From NCBI GenBank assembly GCA_902787715.1, contig CADAHQ010000002.1:186001-250000 (forward strand): a stretch of 64,000 nt of DNA, written 5' to 3'. The stretch is from an uncultured Lachnospiraceae bacterium. Lineage in GTDB: Bacteria > Bacillota > Clostridia > Lachnospirales > Lachnospiraceae. Shown one piece after another: positions 36,235 to 44,756 of the stretch. Position 1 is the stretch's first letter; each line of letters starts with the position of its first letter. The translations under genes and the position numbers were made by a program. The notes beneath the pieces are model-generated. The model ran no database searches. It had not been told where the DNA came from and saw only the letters and a program-made list of their open reading frames with translations.

Positions 36235-37449
36235 ATGGAGTTTCTGCAGACATTGGAATCGCCCGAGGTTTGGGAAGCGTACTACGCGTACTGTGCCGGC
36301 AGAGAGCACATCACAAAGCGCGAGCTTTCGCAGCTGCGCCGGCAGATCGACGCGAAGGCCTACCAAAAGCCCCTGACGCAATGGCTCTCGCAGGGGACGT
36401 TCCCCTGTGCGGAGCGCCGGATTATCAACAAGATGGGGAGCGAGAAGAAGCGCGTTGTGTACACATTTGCCGACGATTGCAACCTTCTTCTGAAGATGAT
36501 CGCGTATCATCTCCACCGCTATGACGACCTCTTCGCCCCGAACCTTTTTTCCTTCCGCGTAAACAGCGGCGTCAAGAAGGCGATGGCATATCTCACGCGA
36601 CGCAGAGACGTTTCGGAACGCCTCGCCTACAAGCTGGATATCCACGATTACTTCAACTCGGTGGACGTTTCGCAGATGGTTCCCATGGTGCGGAAAGTGC
36701 TTGCCGCGGAACCGCTTCTGTGCGGCTTGATCGAGGCGATTCTCGAAAATCCTTATGTCATCGACGAGGGGAATCTGCGCGAGGACCGGAAGGGCATTAT
36801 GGCGGGCATTCCGCTGTCGTCGTTTTTGGCAAATCTCTATCTGAGCGACATGGACCGGCACATGTACGATGCCGGGGTTTTGTATGCCCGCTATTCGGAC
36901 GACATCATCGTTTTCGCGGACACGCAGGAGGAGCTTGCCAAACAGAAGGCGTATATCGAGGAAACCCTCGCGGCCCGCGGCCTTACGGTGAACCCGAAGA
37001 AGGTCTTTGCGTCGGGGGCCCACGAGGCGTGGACATTCTTAGGCGTCACGTATTGCGACGGCGTGATTGATGTCTCGGAGGCCTCGGTCCGGAAACTGAA
37101 GGGAAAGATGCGGCGGAAAGCGCGGAAGCTTTACCGCTGGAAATGCCGCAACAACGCGGGCGACGAGCGCGCCATCCGCGCTTACATCCGGCATTACAAC
37201 GCCAAATTCTACGACAACAAAAACGAGAACGAGCTGACCTGGGCGCGGTGGTTCTTCCCTGTGATCACAACCGCTGACAGCCTGTCGGTGCTGGATCGAT
37301 ACATGGTGGAGAACATCCGGTTCATCGCCACCGGAAAGCATACCAAAGCGAACTACCGGCTTCGCTATGAAACCATTAAAAGCTACGGCTTCCGAAGCCT
37401 CGTCCACGAGTATTACCGGGACAGAGGAGCGGAGCCGACTGTGGGATAA
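36235..37449 (+). CDS. Stand-alone reverse transcriptase (RNA-directed DNA polymerase), class unassigned
   Basis: The ATG at 36235 follows CAGGAGGTTTGG. An in-frame ATG at 36169 has a poor site. The 404-residue protein has RT motifs in order: basic KKRVVYTFADDCNLLLKM (motif 1), NLFSFRVNSGVKKA, LDIHDYFNSVD with Asp135, KGIMAGIPLSSFLANLYL (motif 4) and YARYSDDIIVF with Y220-S-D-D223, then LTVNPKKV and WTFLGV. A basic thumb-like region (KGKMRRKARKLYRW) and ~110 further residues follow. There is no maturase zinc or HNH domain, no retron VTG motif and no DGR variable repeat nearby. Possible classes are group-II-like or defence-associated (UG/DRT). Confidence 0.88.
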   Translation: MEFLQTLESPEVWEAYYAYCAGREHITKRELSQLRRQIDAKAYQKPLTQWLSQGTFPCAERRIINKMGSEKKRVVYTFADDCNLLLKMIAYHLHRYDDLFAPNLFSFRVNSGVKKAMAYLTRRRDVSERLAYKLDIHDYFNSVDVSQMVPMVRKVLAAEPLLCGLIEAILENPYVIDEGNLREDRKGIMAGIPLSSFLANLYLSDMDRHMYDAGVLYARYSDDIIVFADTQEELAKQKAYIEETLAARGLTVNPKKVFASGAHEAWTFLGVTYCDGVIDVSEASVRKLKGKMRRKARKLYRWKCRNNAGDERAIRAYIRHYNAKFYDNKNENELTWARWFFPVITTADSLSVLDRYMVENIRFIATGKHTKANYRLRYETIKSYGFRSLVHEYYRDRGAEPTVG

Positions 37450-37465
37450 GGAGGAATGAAAGGAA

Positions 37466-38788
37466 ATGAAGATGCTTCGAAAGTGGAAGCTTGCGCTGCT
37501 AATCACTGCCCTTGTGCTGTGCCTTGCGGCGTGCCAAAAAACAGGAGATAAGGACGAGCCCACGCCGACGCCGACAAAGCCGGTGGGGGCCCTGACACCG
37601 ACGGATGCTCCCACGGAAACGCCCACGGCCGTGCCCACGGAGCCCGCGGCAACGGAGACGCCTGCCGCGACGCCGACGGATGTGCCTGCAACGCCCACGG
37701 AAGTTCCGGCAACCCCGACGGAGGAGCCTACTCCGACACCTGAGTTGACAACGGAGCCCACCGGGGAACCGACGCCGACGCCGGATCTGACCGGGGAACC
37801 GACTCCGACCGCAACACTGACGCCTACCCCGATTCTCGGCGATTCCTACAAGCTTGAAGGCGTGGTGTATGTGACCCGCGAGACCGCCATCTATGCGGAC
37901 CCTTACGAGGAATCGAGGAAGCTCGATGACGTACAGGTGGGTGAATTTGTCGCAATCAGCCTTGATACCAGCGTCTTCAGCGACGATGACTGGTACATGG
38001 TGCAGTACCGCAACGAAACCTTCGGATACATGCGTAAGGATGCTACCACGGAGGAGATTCCCGCGGACATCGTGACCGCCGGAACAATCTCGATGAAGGC
38101 CGAGGACTGGGTGACGCTCTCAGAGGCAATTCTCAACGATTACTGGGATTCGCATATTGATCCCCTGGACAGAAGCCGTGTGAAGATTCCTGCGGAAACG
38201 AATGAGAACGCCATTGCCCGGTACAAAAAGAAGTTCACGTTTGAGGACGGGCGCAAGGACCGCCAATACACAACCATCACCTACAGCGAAATCGTCTCCA
38301 CGAGGCTGTTTATCAACCCCAGAGATGCCGAGCAGAACATGGTTGCCGTCGGGTACGACGCAGATGAGAACCCCGTGTACATGCAGGAGTATATCATCAC
38401 GACGGAAGGTGCAACGCCCTACGACAGCTACCGCGTCGGACGGGCAGCGGACGGAACCCGCGTGGTGGAGTATGAATTTGTCTTAAAGGGCGACAACCGC
38501 GTGCTGATCTTCGGCGAGGAGGGACGCCCGGAGACCGTGCTCACGTACCATTACAACGACAGCTTCTCCATGGGAAGCCCGTACCTGCGGCTGGATATGA
38601 ACTATGACGGCGAGCGGCTCCGCACTATCGTCATGACCATCACCGGAGACACGACGCACCGCTACAACACCTTCTTTGAGTATGACAACAGAGGGTACTT
38701 GGTGAGTATGATCGAGATGACCTGCCGCACCGAGGACAACCAGTGGTCCGTGCGGTCCGGATGGCAGTACGTGTCAACAATTGATTGA
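37466..38788 (+). CDS. Lipoprotein with Thr-Pro linker and SH3b-like domain
   Basis: 440 residues. Signal ...ALVLCLAACQK with lipobox LAAC; a ~95-residue linker of TPTP/PTEVPATPTEE repeats; an SH3b-like domain (GVVYVTRETAIYADPYEESRKLDDVQVGEFVAI...WYMVQYRNETFGYMRKD, in segments); then a ~220-residue C-terminal beta-rich part (ARYKKKFTFEDGRKD, EYDNRGYLVSM) reminiscent of YD/RHS-like strands. Presumably surface-exposed and wall-binding. Starts 16 bases after the RT gene with GGAGGAATGAAAGG in front, so it may share its transcript. Confidence 0.8.
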   Translation: MKMLRKWKLALLITALVLCLAACQKTGDKDEPTPTPTKPVGALTPTDAPTETPTAVPTEPAATETPAATPTDVPATPTEVPATPTEEPTPTPELTTEPTGEPTPTPDLTGEPTPTATLTPTPILGDSYKLEGVVYVTRETAIYADPYEESRKLDDVQVGEFVAISLDTSVFSDDDWYMVQYRNETFGYMRKDATTEEIPADIVTAGTISMKAEDWVTLSEAILNDYWDSHIDPLDRSRVKIPAETNENAIARYKKKFTFEDGRKDRQYTTITYSEIVSTRLFINPRDAEQNMVAVGYDADENPVYMQEYIITTEGATPYDSYRVGRAADGTRVVEYEFVLKGDNRVLIFGEEGRPETVLTYHYNDSFSMGSPYLRLDMNYDGERLRTIVMTITGDTTHRYNTFFEYDNRGYLVSMIEMTCRTEDNQWSVRSGWQYVSTID

Positions 38789-38842
38789 TTCAGTTCGACA
38801 AATTCAACAAATGTATTTTTGTATACAAGTATTAATTTTGTA

Positions 38843-38871
38843 TTTACAAATGCAAAGAACGGTGGTATCCT
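38843..38871 (+). promoter_or_regulatory. Promoter for diaminopimelate dehydrogenase
   Basis: TTTACA (38843-38848), 17-base spacer, TATCCT (38866-38871). It lies in a very AT-rich 140-base gap that also carries repeated TTGTAT motifs. Confidence 0.65.
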
Positions 38872-38931
38872 ATGTGCTGTGAGCAGGCGAGCCATGTCGA
38901 CCTGCAATTTCCAATCGGAGGGTGTGATACC

Positions 38932-39915
38932 ATGGTAAGAATAGGAATCATCGGATACGGCAACCTCGGCCGGGGCGTCGAGTGTGCCGTGAAACAAAAT
39001 GAAGATACGGAGCTTGTGGCGGTGTTCACAAGACGCGATCCGCAGACTGTGAAGATCCTCACGCCGGGTGCTACGGTGGCCTCGGTGGCAGACGTAGCGG
39101 ACTGGAAGGACAAGATCGACGTCATGATTATCTGCGGCGGTAGCGCTACGGATCTTCCGAAGCAGACCCCGGAGTACGCGAAGCTCTTCAACGTTGTAGA
39201 CAGTTTTGATACCCACGCACGCATCCCGGAGCATTTTGCGAATGTGGACGCTGCGGCGAAGGCAGCAGGCAAGGTTGCATTGATCTCCTGCGGCTGGGAT
39301 CCGGGTATGTTCTCCCTTAACCGCCTGTATGCAAACTGCATTCTGCCTGACGGCAAGGACTATACCTTCTGGGGCAAGGGCGTTTCCCAGGGCCATTCCG
39401 ACGCCATCCGCCGTGTGCCGGGCGTAAAGAACGGCAAGCAGTACACGATTCCGGTGGAGTCCGCACTGGAGGCGGTTCGCTCCGGTGCGAATCCTGAGCT
39501 CACTACGAGACAGAAGCACGTGAGAGAGTGCTTCGTGGTTCTCGAGGAGGGCGCGGATCCGGCAGCGGTTGAGAACGCCATCAAGACGATGCCCAACTAT
39601 TTCGCAGACTACGATACGACGGTGCATTTCATCAGCGAAGAGGAGCTTGAGCGCGACCATGCGGGCATTCCGCACGGCGGTTTCGTGATTCGCTCCGGCA
39701 AGACCGGATGGAACGGCGAGAACAAGCACGTCATCGAGTACAGCTTAAAGCTTGACTCGAACCCGGAGTTTACCTCGAGCGTTATCGTTGCCTATGCCCG
39801 TGCGGTTGCAAGACTCTCGGCAGAGGGTGTGAGCGGTTGCAAGACCGTATTTGACATCGCGCCGGCGTACTTAAGCCCCTTGAGCGGCGAGGAGATTCGC
39901 GCGCATCTGCTGTAA
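38932..39915 (+). CDS. ddh: meso-Diaminopimelate D-dehydrogenase
   Basis: The ATG at 38932 is preceded by GGAGGGTGTGATACC and opens directly into the Rossmann motif RIGIIGYGNLGRGVE; a longer frame from 38872 overlaps the -10 box. 327 residues, the family's usual length. Substrate-domain motifs include SCGWDPGMFSLNRLY, FWGKGVSQGHSDAIRRVPGV, HGGFVIRSG and the C-terminal AYLSPLSGEEIRA. It makes meso-diaminopimelate by NADPH-dependent reductive amination, feeding lysine and peptidoglycan synthesis. A terminator follows. Confidence 0.95.
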   Translation: MVRIGIIGYGNLGRGVECAVKQNEDTELVAVFTRRDPQTVKILTPGATVASVADVADWKDKIDVMIICGGSATDLPKQTPEYAKLFNVVDSFDTHARIPEHFANVDAAAKAAGKVALISCGWDPGMFSLNRLYANCILPDGKDYTFWGKGVSQGHSDAIRRVPGVKNGKQYTIPVESALEAVRSGANPELTTRQKHVRECFVVLEEGADPAAVENAIKTMPNYFADYDTTVHFISEEELERDHAGIPHGGFVIRSGKTGWNGENKHVIEYSLKLDSNPEFTSSVIVAYARAVARLSAEGVSGCKTVFDIAPAYLSPLSGEEIRAHLL

Positions 39916-39983
39916 GCGCATAACACATTGACAAACCCCACGGCAGAGCTTCTGCCGGAAGAAAAGAGACACTTTGGAGCAAG

Positions 39984-40010
39984 ACGCGGTTTCCCTACGG
40001 GAGCCGCGTT
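39984..40010 (+). terminator. Terminator after ddh
   Basis: ACGCGG...TCCC-CTAC-GGGA...CCGCGT stem, then TTTATT. A second stem CGGCAGA-GCT-TCTGCCG sits at about 39945-39961 without a T-run. Confidence 0.65.
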
Positions 40011-40012
40011 TA

Positions 40013-40041
40013 TTGCGTTTCGGGCCGGAGTATGCTATACT
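40013..40041 (+). promoter_or_regulatory. Promoter for the S66 peptidase gene
   Basis: TTGCGT (40013-40018), 17-base spacer, TATACT (40036-40041), with the start codon 29 bases further on. Confidence 0.6.
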
Positions 40042-40069
40042 TTTCGGAAATAACCACAGGAGAAAACTT

Positions 40070-41113
40070 ATGGGAATCTTTTTACCGGACGGAGGAACCA
40101 TCGGGTTCGTTGCACCGTCCTTCGGATGTGCTACCGAGCCGTATAAGACGGCATTTAATCACGGGCTTTCCAAGCTGCAGGAGATGGGCTTTACCACGGT
40201 CCTCGGACCGAACTGCTACCGCTCGGACGGCATCGGCATCTCGGCGCCGCCCGCGGAGTGCGCGGCGGAGCTTACGGAGATGTTCCTTCGGGATGACATC
40301 GATGCGCTGATGGCCTGCGGCGGCGGAGAGATGATGTGCGAGACCATCGCGAAGGTGGATTGGGAGCGCATCCGCAGCGGCCGGAAGAAACTGTTGATGG
40401 GATATTCCGACATTACGAATTTCATCTTTCCGTATGTGACGAAGTGTGACGGTTACGGGCTTTACGGACCGAGTGCGGCTGCATTCGGCATGGAACCGTG
40501 GCATGCATCGATTGCGGATGCGCTTGCCCTGCTTCAGGGCAGGATTACTACGGTCACAGGATACGATGCATGGCAGGGAATCGATGACGGCAAGAAGGAT
40601 GAGGAGCATCCGCTTGCGCCGTACAACTGTGTGCAAACAGCGGGAATTCGCAAGTATATTAATGGTTCTACAGGAGTAGAACAAACGGATTCCGCAGTTC
40701 GCTTTGAAGGTCGCTTGGTAGGCGGCTGCCTGGATTGCCTTCAGGTTCTGTGCGGGACTCCGTATGCCGACCCGATCGGCTACGCAAAGCAGCATAAGGA
40801 CGAGGGAATCGTGTGGGTCCTGGAGAGCTGTGATCTGAATGTCTTCTCCATCCGAAGGGCGCTGTGGCAGCTCCGCGAGGCGGGCTGGTTTGCGAACGTG
40901 AAGGGCTTTTTGATTGGACGTCCGCTTTGCTATGGGCAGGAGATTATGGGACTGGATCATTACCATGCGGTAATCGACGTGCTCGGGGAGTTTGGCGTAC
41001 CGATTGTGATGGATGCGGACATCGGACATCTTCCACCGCAGATGCCTCTTTTGATGGGGAGCCTTGCGAGAGTGACGGCGGACGGAAGCCTGACGATTTC
41101 CATGAAACTTTAG
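40070..41113 (+). CDS. S66 family peptidase (LD-carboxypeptidase / MccF-like)
   Basis: The start at 40070 follows ACAGGAGAAAACTT; the longer frame to 39974 runs through a terminator and promoter. 347 residues. S66 signatures: IGFVAPSFGC, ALMACGGGEMMCE (oxyanion region), LLMGYSDITNFIF with the nucleophile Ser, YGPSAAAFGME, VLESCDLN carrying a catalytic Glu, and DADIGHLPPQMPLLMG with the His. Members cleave L,D-bonds in peptidoglycan peptides or detoxify microcin-C-like nucleotidyl peptides. The substrate-binding insert near residues 175-215 is closer to MccF-like members. Confidence 0.88.
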   Translation: MGIFLPDGGTIGFVAPSFGCATEPYKTAFNHGLSKLQEMGFTTVLGPNCYRSDGIGISAPPAECAAELTEMFLRDDIDALMACGGGEMMCETIAKVDWERIRSGRKKLLMGYSDITNFIFPYVTKCDGYGLYGPSAAAFGMEPWHASIADALALLQGRITTVTGYDAWQGIDDGKKDEEHPLAPYNCVQTAGIRKYINGSTGVEQTDSAVRFEGRLVGGCLDCLQVLCGTPYADPIGYAKQHKDEGIVWVLESCDLNVFSIRRALWQLREAGWFANVKGFLIGRPLCYGQEIMGLDHYHAVIDVLGEFGVPIVMDADIGHLPPQMPLLMGSLARVTADGSLTISMKL

Positions 41114-41137
41114 GACAATATGACAGGGAGAGCGGAA

Positions 41138-42070
41138 ATGCAGATTCCCAACATGCGAAAATGTAACCTCTGCCCGCGCGGCTGCGGCGTCGACCGCGCC
41201 GTGCAAAAAGGCGCCTGCGGCTGCGGCGACACGATGCGTGTGGCCAGAGCCGCCCTGCATATGTGGGAGGAACCGTGCATAAGCGGAAGCCGCGGATCCG
41301 GGGCCGTATTTTTCGCGGGGTGTCCGCTGCGGTGCATCTTCTGCCAGAACAGCGCCATCAGCCGCGGGGATACGGGGCGCGCTTACACCCCCGCGGAGCT
41401 TGCGGAGGAATTTCTACGGCTTCAGGAGGAGGGCGCCGCGAACATCAACTTAGTGACGGCGGAACAGTGGGCTGTGCCGGTGCGCGAGACCGTTGCCATT
41501 GCGAAGAGGCAGGGGCTTCGGATTCCGATTTTGTGGAATTCCGGCGGCTACGAGAGCGAGGAGACGCTGGCGCTTATGGCGGAGGACATCGATATTTATA
41601 TGCCGGATCTGAAGTATCTGGACAGCGACCTTGCGAAGCGCTTCTCGGGGGCAGCGGACTACCCGGAGGTTGCGAAGCGGGCCATCGCAAAGATGGTTGA
41701 GCATGCGGGAGAGCCGGAGTTTGACGCGGAAGGGTATATGACTCGCGGCGTGATTGTGCGGCACCTGGTCTTGCCCGGCCACCGCGAGGAATCCATGGCC
41801 GTTGTGCGGTATCTCTACGAGACCTACGGCGACCGCATCTACCAAAGCATTTTAAACCAGTACACGCCCCCGGCGAGGGAGCTGCCGTACCCGGAATTGA
41901 ACCGCCGCCTTACGCGGTATGAGTACGACCGGGTCGTGGATTACGCGAGAGAATTGGGCGTCATCAACGCCTTCATTCAGGTCGGCGCCACCGCTTCGGA
42001 GAGCTTCATCCCGGAGTTTTCCGTCGGGGCCGGAGAGGCAGCCGCAGAGAAAGGAAAACCGTGGGAATGA
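41138..42070 (+). CDS. PflX-type radical SAM protein (COG1313)
   Basis: The ATG at 41138 follows AGGGAGAGCGGAA and is preferred over 41120. 310 residues. An N-terminal Cys cluster (Cys9, Cys12, Cys16, Cys27, Cys29) precedes the radical SAM motif C62xxxC66xxC69 (FFAGCPLRCIFCQN), followed by NINLVTAEQW and IPILWNSGGYE. The architecture is that of the pyruvate-formate-lyase-activase-like COG1313 group, whose reaction is unknown. No formate lyase gene is adjacent. Confidence 0.9.
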   Translation: MQIPNMRKCNLCPRGCGVDRAVQKGACGCGDTMRVARAALHMWEEPCISGSRGSGAVFFAGCPLRCIFCQNSAISRGDTGRAYTPAELAEEFLRLQEEGAANINLVTAEQWAVPVRETVAIAKRQGLRIPILWNSGGYESEETLALMAEDIDIYMPDLKYLDSDLAKRFSGAADYPEVAKRAIAKMVEHAGEPEFDAEGYMTRGVIVRHLVLPGHREESMAVVRYLYETYGDRIYQSILNQYTPPARELPYPELNRRLTRYEYDRVVDYARELGVINAFIQVGATASESFIPEFSVGAGEAAAEKGKPWE

Positions 42071-42084
42071 CGGGCGGAATAAGG

Positions 42085-42113
42085 TTGCATTTTCCGGGGA
42101 ATCGTGATACACT
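42085..42113 (+). promoter_or_regulatory. Promoter for the 42.2-kb membrane protein gene
   Basis: TTGCAT (42085-42090), 17-base spacer, TACACT (42108-42113). Confidence 0.55.
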
Positions 42114-42174
42114 GTTAAAGTCTGTAAACAGGCGATAGAATTAGAACCCGTGTGGTGCGGGCGGAGGTTTACTT

Positions 42175-43155
42175 ATGAGTATTGAGAGCAGATTGGCGGC
42201 GAAGAAGAGAAGTGCAAAGGCACGGAGCAAGGCGAGAGCCAAGGCGGCATTTGACCTTGGTCTGATTATTTTGATTCCCGTTGCGGTATTGGTGATCGTT
42301 TTCCTTGTAATGAACCATATCAAGTCGAAGGTTAACGATTACAGCAAGTACCTGACCAGTGAAGGAAATATTAAGGATTACGATATTTCGAAGGAAGTCA
42401 CCATTCCGGATCTTTCGACATTGCCGGTAAAGTATGACGACTTCAAGCCCACGGATGCGACCATCAACTCCCGGATTGCCATGGAGTTGAAGTCCGTGAT
42501 TCCGGAGGCAGAGAGACCGGACGTCAAGGAGGAATCCGAGGCGGAGGCCGCATACCTTGCGATGCTGACGGACGAGAATGTTGAGAAGTATTTTGCGGAG
42601 AAGCTCGGCGACAAATACGCCCACACCGTGGACGGCTACCGCGCTTACCTGACTGAATACCTGCAGCACAACAGTTACCACAACGGCGTCGAGGGGAAGA
42701 TTTCGAATTGGCTTTTGGAGCAGTCGAAGATCGGAGAGCTTCCGAGCAAGTACGTCAAGAACTGGACGCAGATCATGAGCAATGTTACGACGGAGCAGTT
42801 CGAGGCGTACAAGAAGATGGGCCTTTACACGCAGGCCAATGTGTATGAGTACTACGGCAGCAAGAAGGCGTTCAAGGAGGAGATGAAGAAGAGCGCGGAA
42901 TCGAATGTGAAGCAGGAGCTTGTGCTTCTCGCCGCATTTGACAAGCTGGGACTTACCTGCACGAAGGAAGACGCCGAGGCGTATTTCAAGGATAACTACG
43001 AGACGGAAAGCTTCACCATGGAGGACATCAAGAAGGAGTACGGCGAGCCGTACATGATGCTTGAGTGCAAGTGCTACAAGGTGATGGAAGCCCTGAAGGC
43101 GACAATCCACACCGAGGAAGAGGAAGACCACGAGGACGAGCAGAAGACCGAGTAA
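42175..43155 (+). CDS. Membrane-anchored helical protein, trigger-factor C-terminal-like
   Basis: 326 residues. A strongly basic N-terminus (RLAAKKRSAKARSKARAK) leads into one membrane helix (about 27-47). A ~270-residue helical outer domain contains YRAYLTEYLQHNSYHNGVEGKI, VTTEQFEAYKKMGLYTQANVYEYYGS and VKQELVLLAAFDKLGLTCTKEDAEAYFKDNY. The last pattern resembles the chaperone region of trigger factor or SurA. The C-terminus is acidic (EEEEDHEDEQ). A role as an exported chaperone is inference. The ATG follows GGAGGTTTACTT; its transcript meets a shared terminator. Confidence 0.75.
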   Translation: MSIESRLAAKKRSAKARSKARAKAAFDLGLIILIPVAVLVIVFLVMNHIKSKVNDYSKYLTSEGNIKDYDISKEVTIPDLSTLPVKYDDFKPTDATINSRIAMELKSVIPEAERPDVKEESEAEAAYLAMLTDENVEKYFAEKLGDKYAHTVDGYRAYLTEYLQHNSYHNGVEGKISNWLLEQSKIGELPSKYVKNWTQIMSNVTTEQFEAYKKMGLYTQANVYEYYGSKKAFKEEMKKSAESNVKQELVLLAAFDKLGLTCTKEDAEAYFKDNYETESFTMEDIKKEYGEPYMMLECKCYKVMEALKATIHTEEEEDHEDEQKTE

Positions 43156-43190
43156 TCCTCTTCGCAATTAAGAGAATAAGAGCAAATAAG

Positions 43191-43221
43191 AAGATGCCGC
43201 AGCCCGAAGCTACGGCATCTT
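43191..43221. terminator. Bidirectional terminator between convergent genes
   Basis: AAGATGCCG (43191-43199) pairs with CGGCATCTT (43213-43221), with T-rich sequence on both outer sides. It serves the 42.2-kb gene on plus and the anti-sigma gene on minus. Confidence 0.85.
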
Positions 43222-43237
43222 TTGTTTGTGTGTTTGA

Positions 43238-43999
43238 TTACTCCGCCGAGAGAACATCCCGGATTTCATAGGTGTTATCCTTGTATCTTGCGGTAAAGGA
43301 TACCGGAGCAAGAATCATGTTTTTGTACTGCGTGCCCGGAACTGCGCCGGACCAGTGAACAAGGATGGAATCGCTTACCGTTTCATTCACAAGAATCAGG
43401 TAGAAGCTGTCACTGTCCGAATCCAGCTTTTCGCCGATGGTCACATTCGCAAGTTCAATCGGCTTGGTCGCCTCTTCCTCGTAAGGTTCCGAGGCGCCCT
43501 TGTTTTGGCTGCTATACGGAGCTATAGAATACACATACTTGTATTTTGTGTCGGCCGGTCTGTCATCCTGAGGAAAATCCGTAAGCTCTGCCACCTGGGT
43601 AGGTACGGTGGGGGTTACGGTTTTGTTCGAGTCCACTTCGTTGGACAATCCGAGCTGATCGCTTGCCGGACTCATCGTATCCCGCTTGGTTGCCCGCAGG
43701 GAGTTCGGGATGAGGAGGAGAAGTCCGATCAGGATTCCAGCCGCCACAACGCCGGTGGCCGCCCGCAGGAAATTCTTTCGCAGATAGAACGGCTTCTTTT
43801 CGGCGCCGCCCTTCACGGTCTGCAACGGTTCTCTCGTAAGCTCCGGATCCTGTACGGATGCCGGACCCCCGGCAGGTGTTATATTCTGCGAAGCATTAAT
43901 CTTTTGCAGAATCCCGGGCAGCAGATCGGGGGCATTGTTCTTGGCGTATTCGTCAAATGCCCGTTCCCACTCGGGAAGGTTTCGATTGTCATCTGTCAT
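43238..43999 (-). CDS. Probable anti-sigma factor
   Basis: 253 residues with a short cytoplasmic N-terminal part (~1-75), one membrane helix (about 82-98) and an outer domain of ~150 residues starting with Thr/Pro/Asp-rich sequence. The C-terminus has beta strands (SFYLILVNETVSDSILVHWSG, PVSFTARYKDNTYEI). No zinc anti-sigma HxxxCxxC motif is present. The anti-sigma call rests mainly on context: its start overlaps the sigma gene stop by 11 bases on the same strand. Confidence 0.7.
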   Translation of the reverse strand: MTDDNRNLPEWERAFDEYAKNNAPDLLPGILQKINASQNITPAGGPASVQDPELTREPLQTVKGGAEKKPFYLRKNFLRAATGVVAAGILIGLLLLIPNSLRATKRDTMSPASDQLGLSNEVDSNKTVTPTVPTQVAELTDFPQDDRPADTKYKYVYSIAPYSSQNKGASEPYEEEATKPIELANVTIGEKLDSDSDSFYLILVNETVSDSILVHWSGAVPGTQYKNMILAPVSFTARYKDNTYEIRDVLSAE

Positions 44000-44519
44000 A
44001 CCCGCACCTCCTTATTTTCTTCACGCACTCGCGGTAAATCCATGCCACGGTGCCCTGGGGCTTTCCTGTCGCCTCTGCAATCTCCCGGAAAGTCAGTCCC
44101 ATCAGATGTTTCATGGAGACGATTTCCCGCTCTGCCGGCGACATCATCTTAAGAACTTCCTCCACGGCGATCTCGTTGACAATGTCTTCCTCCGAGGAAG
44201 GCACGGCACCGAGGTCAACCTCCTCCGTCATATCGATGGAGATGGTGCGCCGGTCTCTGCGCAGCCGGTCGATTGCACGGTTCCTTGCGATGGTTGCGAG
44301 GAAACCGCGATGGCCGTTGCCGGGCCGGTATGCAGGAGGGGATTCCCAAAGCCGAAGAAACAAATCGGAAGTTACATCTTCTGCGTCTTCCCGCTGTTCC
44401 ACGACCGCCAGGACAACCTGAAACAGATACGCAGAATACTCATTGTATATGCGTACCAAACCGTCCTGATTGCGTTTTCGAATTGCTTCGAGGCAATCCG
44501 AGAACTCAAGATCCGTCAT
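43989..44519 (-). CDS. ECF-type RNA polymerase sigma factor
   Basis: 176 residues. Region 2: LVRIYNEYSAYLFQVVLAVV with EDAEDVTSDLFLRLWE and RGFLATIARNRAIDRLRRDRR. Region 4: VLKMMSPAEREIVSMKHLMGLTFREIAEATGKPQGTVAWIYRECVKKIR, a standard helix-turn-helix, here in segments. Region 3 is absent, as expected for the ECF group. AAAGGAG lies just before the ATG. Expected to be released by the overlapping membrane protein in response to an envelope signal; targets are unknown. Confidence 0.93.
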   Translation of the reverse strand: MTDLEFSDCLEAIRKRNQDGLVRIYNEYSAYLFQVVLAVVEQREDAEDVTSDLFLRLWESPPAYRPGNGHRGFLATIARNRAIDRLRRDRRTISIDMTEEVDLGAVPSSEEDIVNEIAVEEVLKMMSPAEREIVSMKHLMGLTFREIAEATGKPQGTVAWIYRECVKKIRRCGYDR

Positions 44520-44666
44520 GAAAACTCCTTTCCCGAATTCCTGATTCCGAATACGTTTTCACGGGTCTTAGGCCGGTCTGCAATAGATACGGAAATCGTT
44601 GCGGATTTTATGGAACAAAATTCGGAAGATCAATAAGATCAATATTTAGAACAATATTCAACATAA

Positions 44667-44695
44667 AGTGTATTCCTAAATCCATTGAAAATCAA
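44667..44695 (-). promoter_or_regulatory. Putative promoter for the sigma/anti-sigma pair
   Basis: On the minus strand TTGATT (44690-44695) and TACACT (44667-44672), 17 bases apart. Its -35 overlaps the divergent plus-strand promoter, so the two may exclude each other. The leader to the sigma gene is ~145 bases. Confidence 0.45.
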
Positions 44696-44713
44696 GTCAA
44701 AGAGCGATACTTT
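44685..44713 (+). promoter_or_regulatory. Putative promoter for the SDR gene
   Basis: TTGAAA (44685-44690), 17-base spacer, TACTTT (44708-44713), 44 bases before the start codon. Confidence 0.45.
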
Positions 44714-44756
44714 TGCTATGAAAACGTTAGCGCCGGGCGCGCGGAAAGGATTTGTT

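Noticed and set aside
36235-37449. Retron or DGR as explanation for the reverse transcriptase
   Set aside because: No retron VTG/NAxxH-type motifs, no convincing msr/msd inverted arrangement, and no template/variable repeat pair or DGR accessory gene seen. Class left open.
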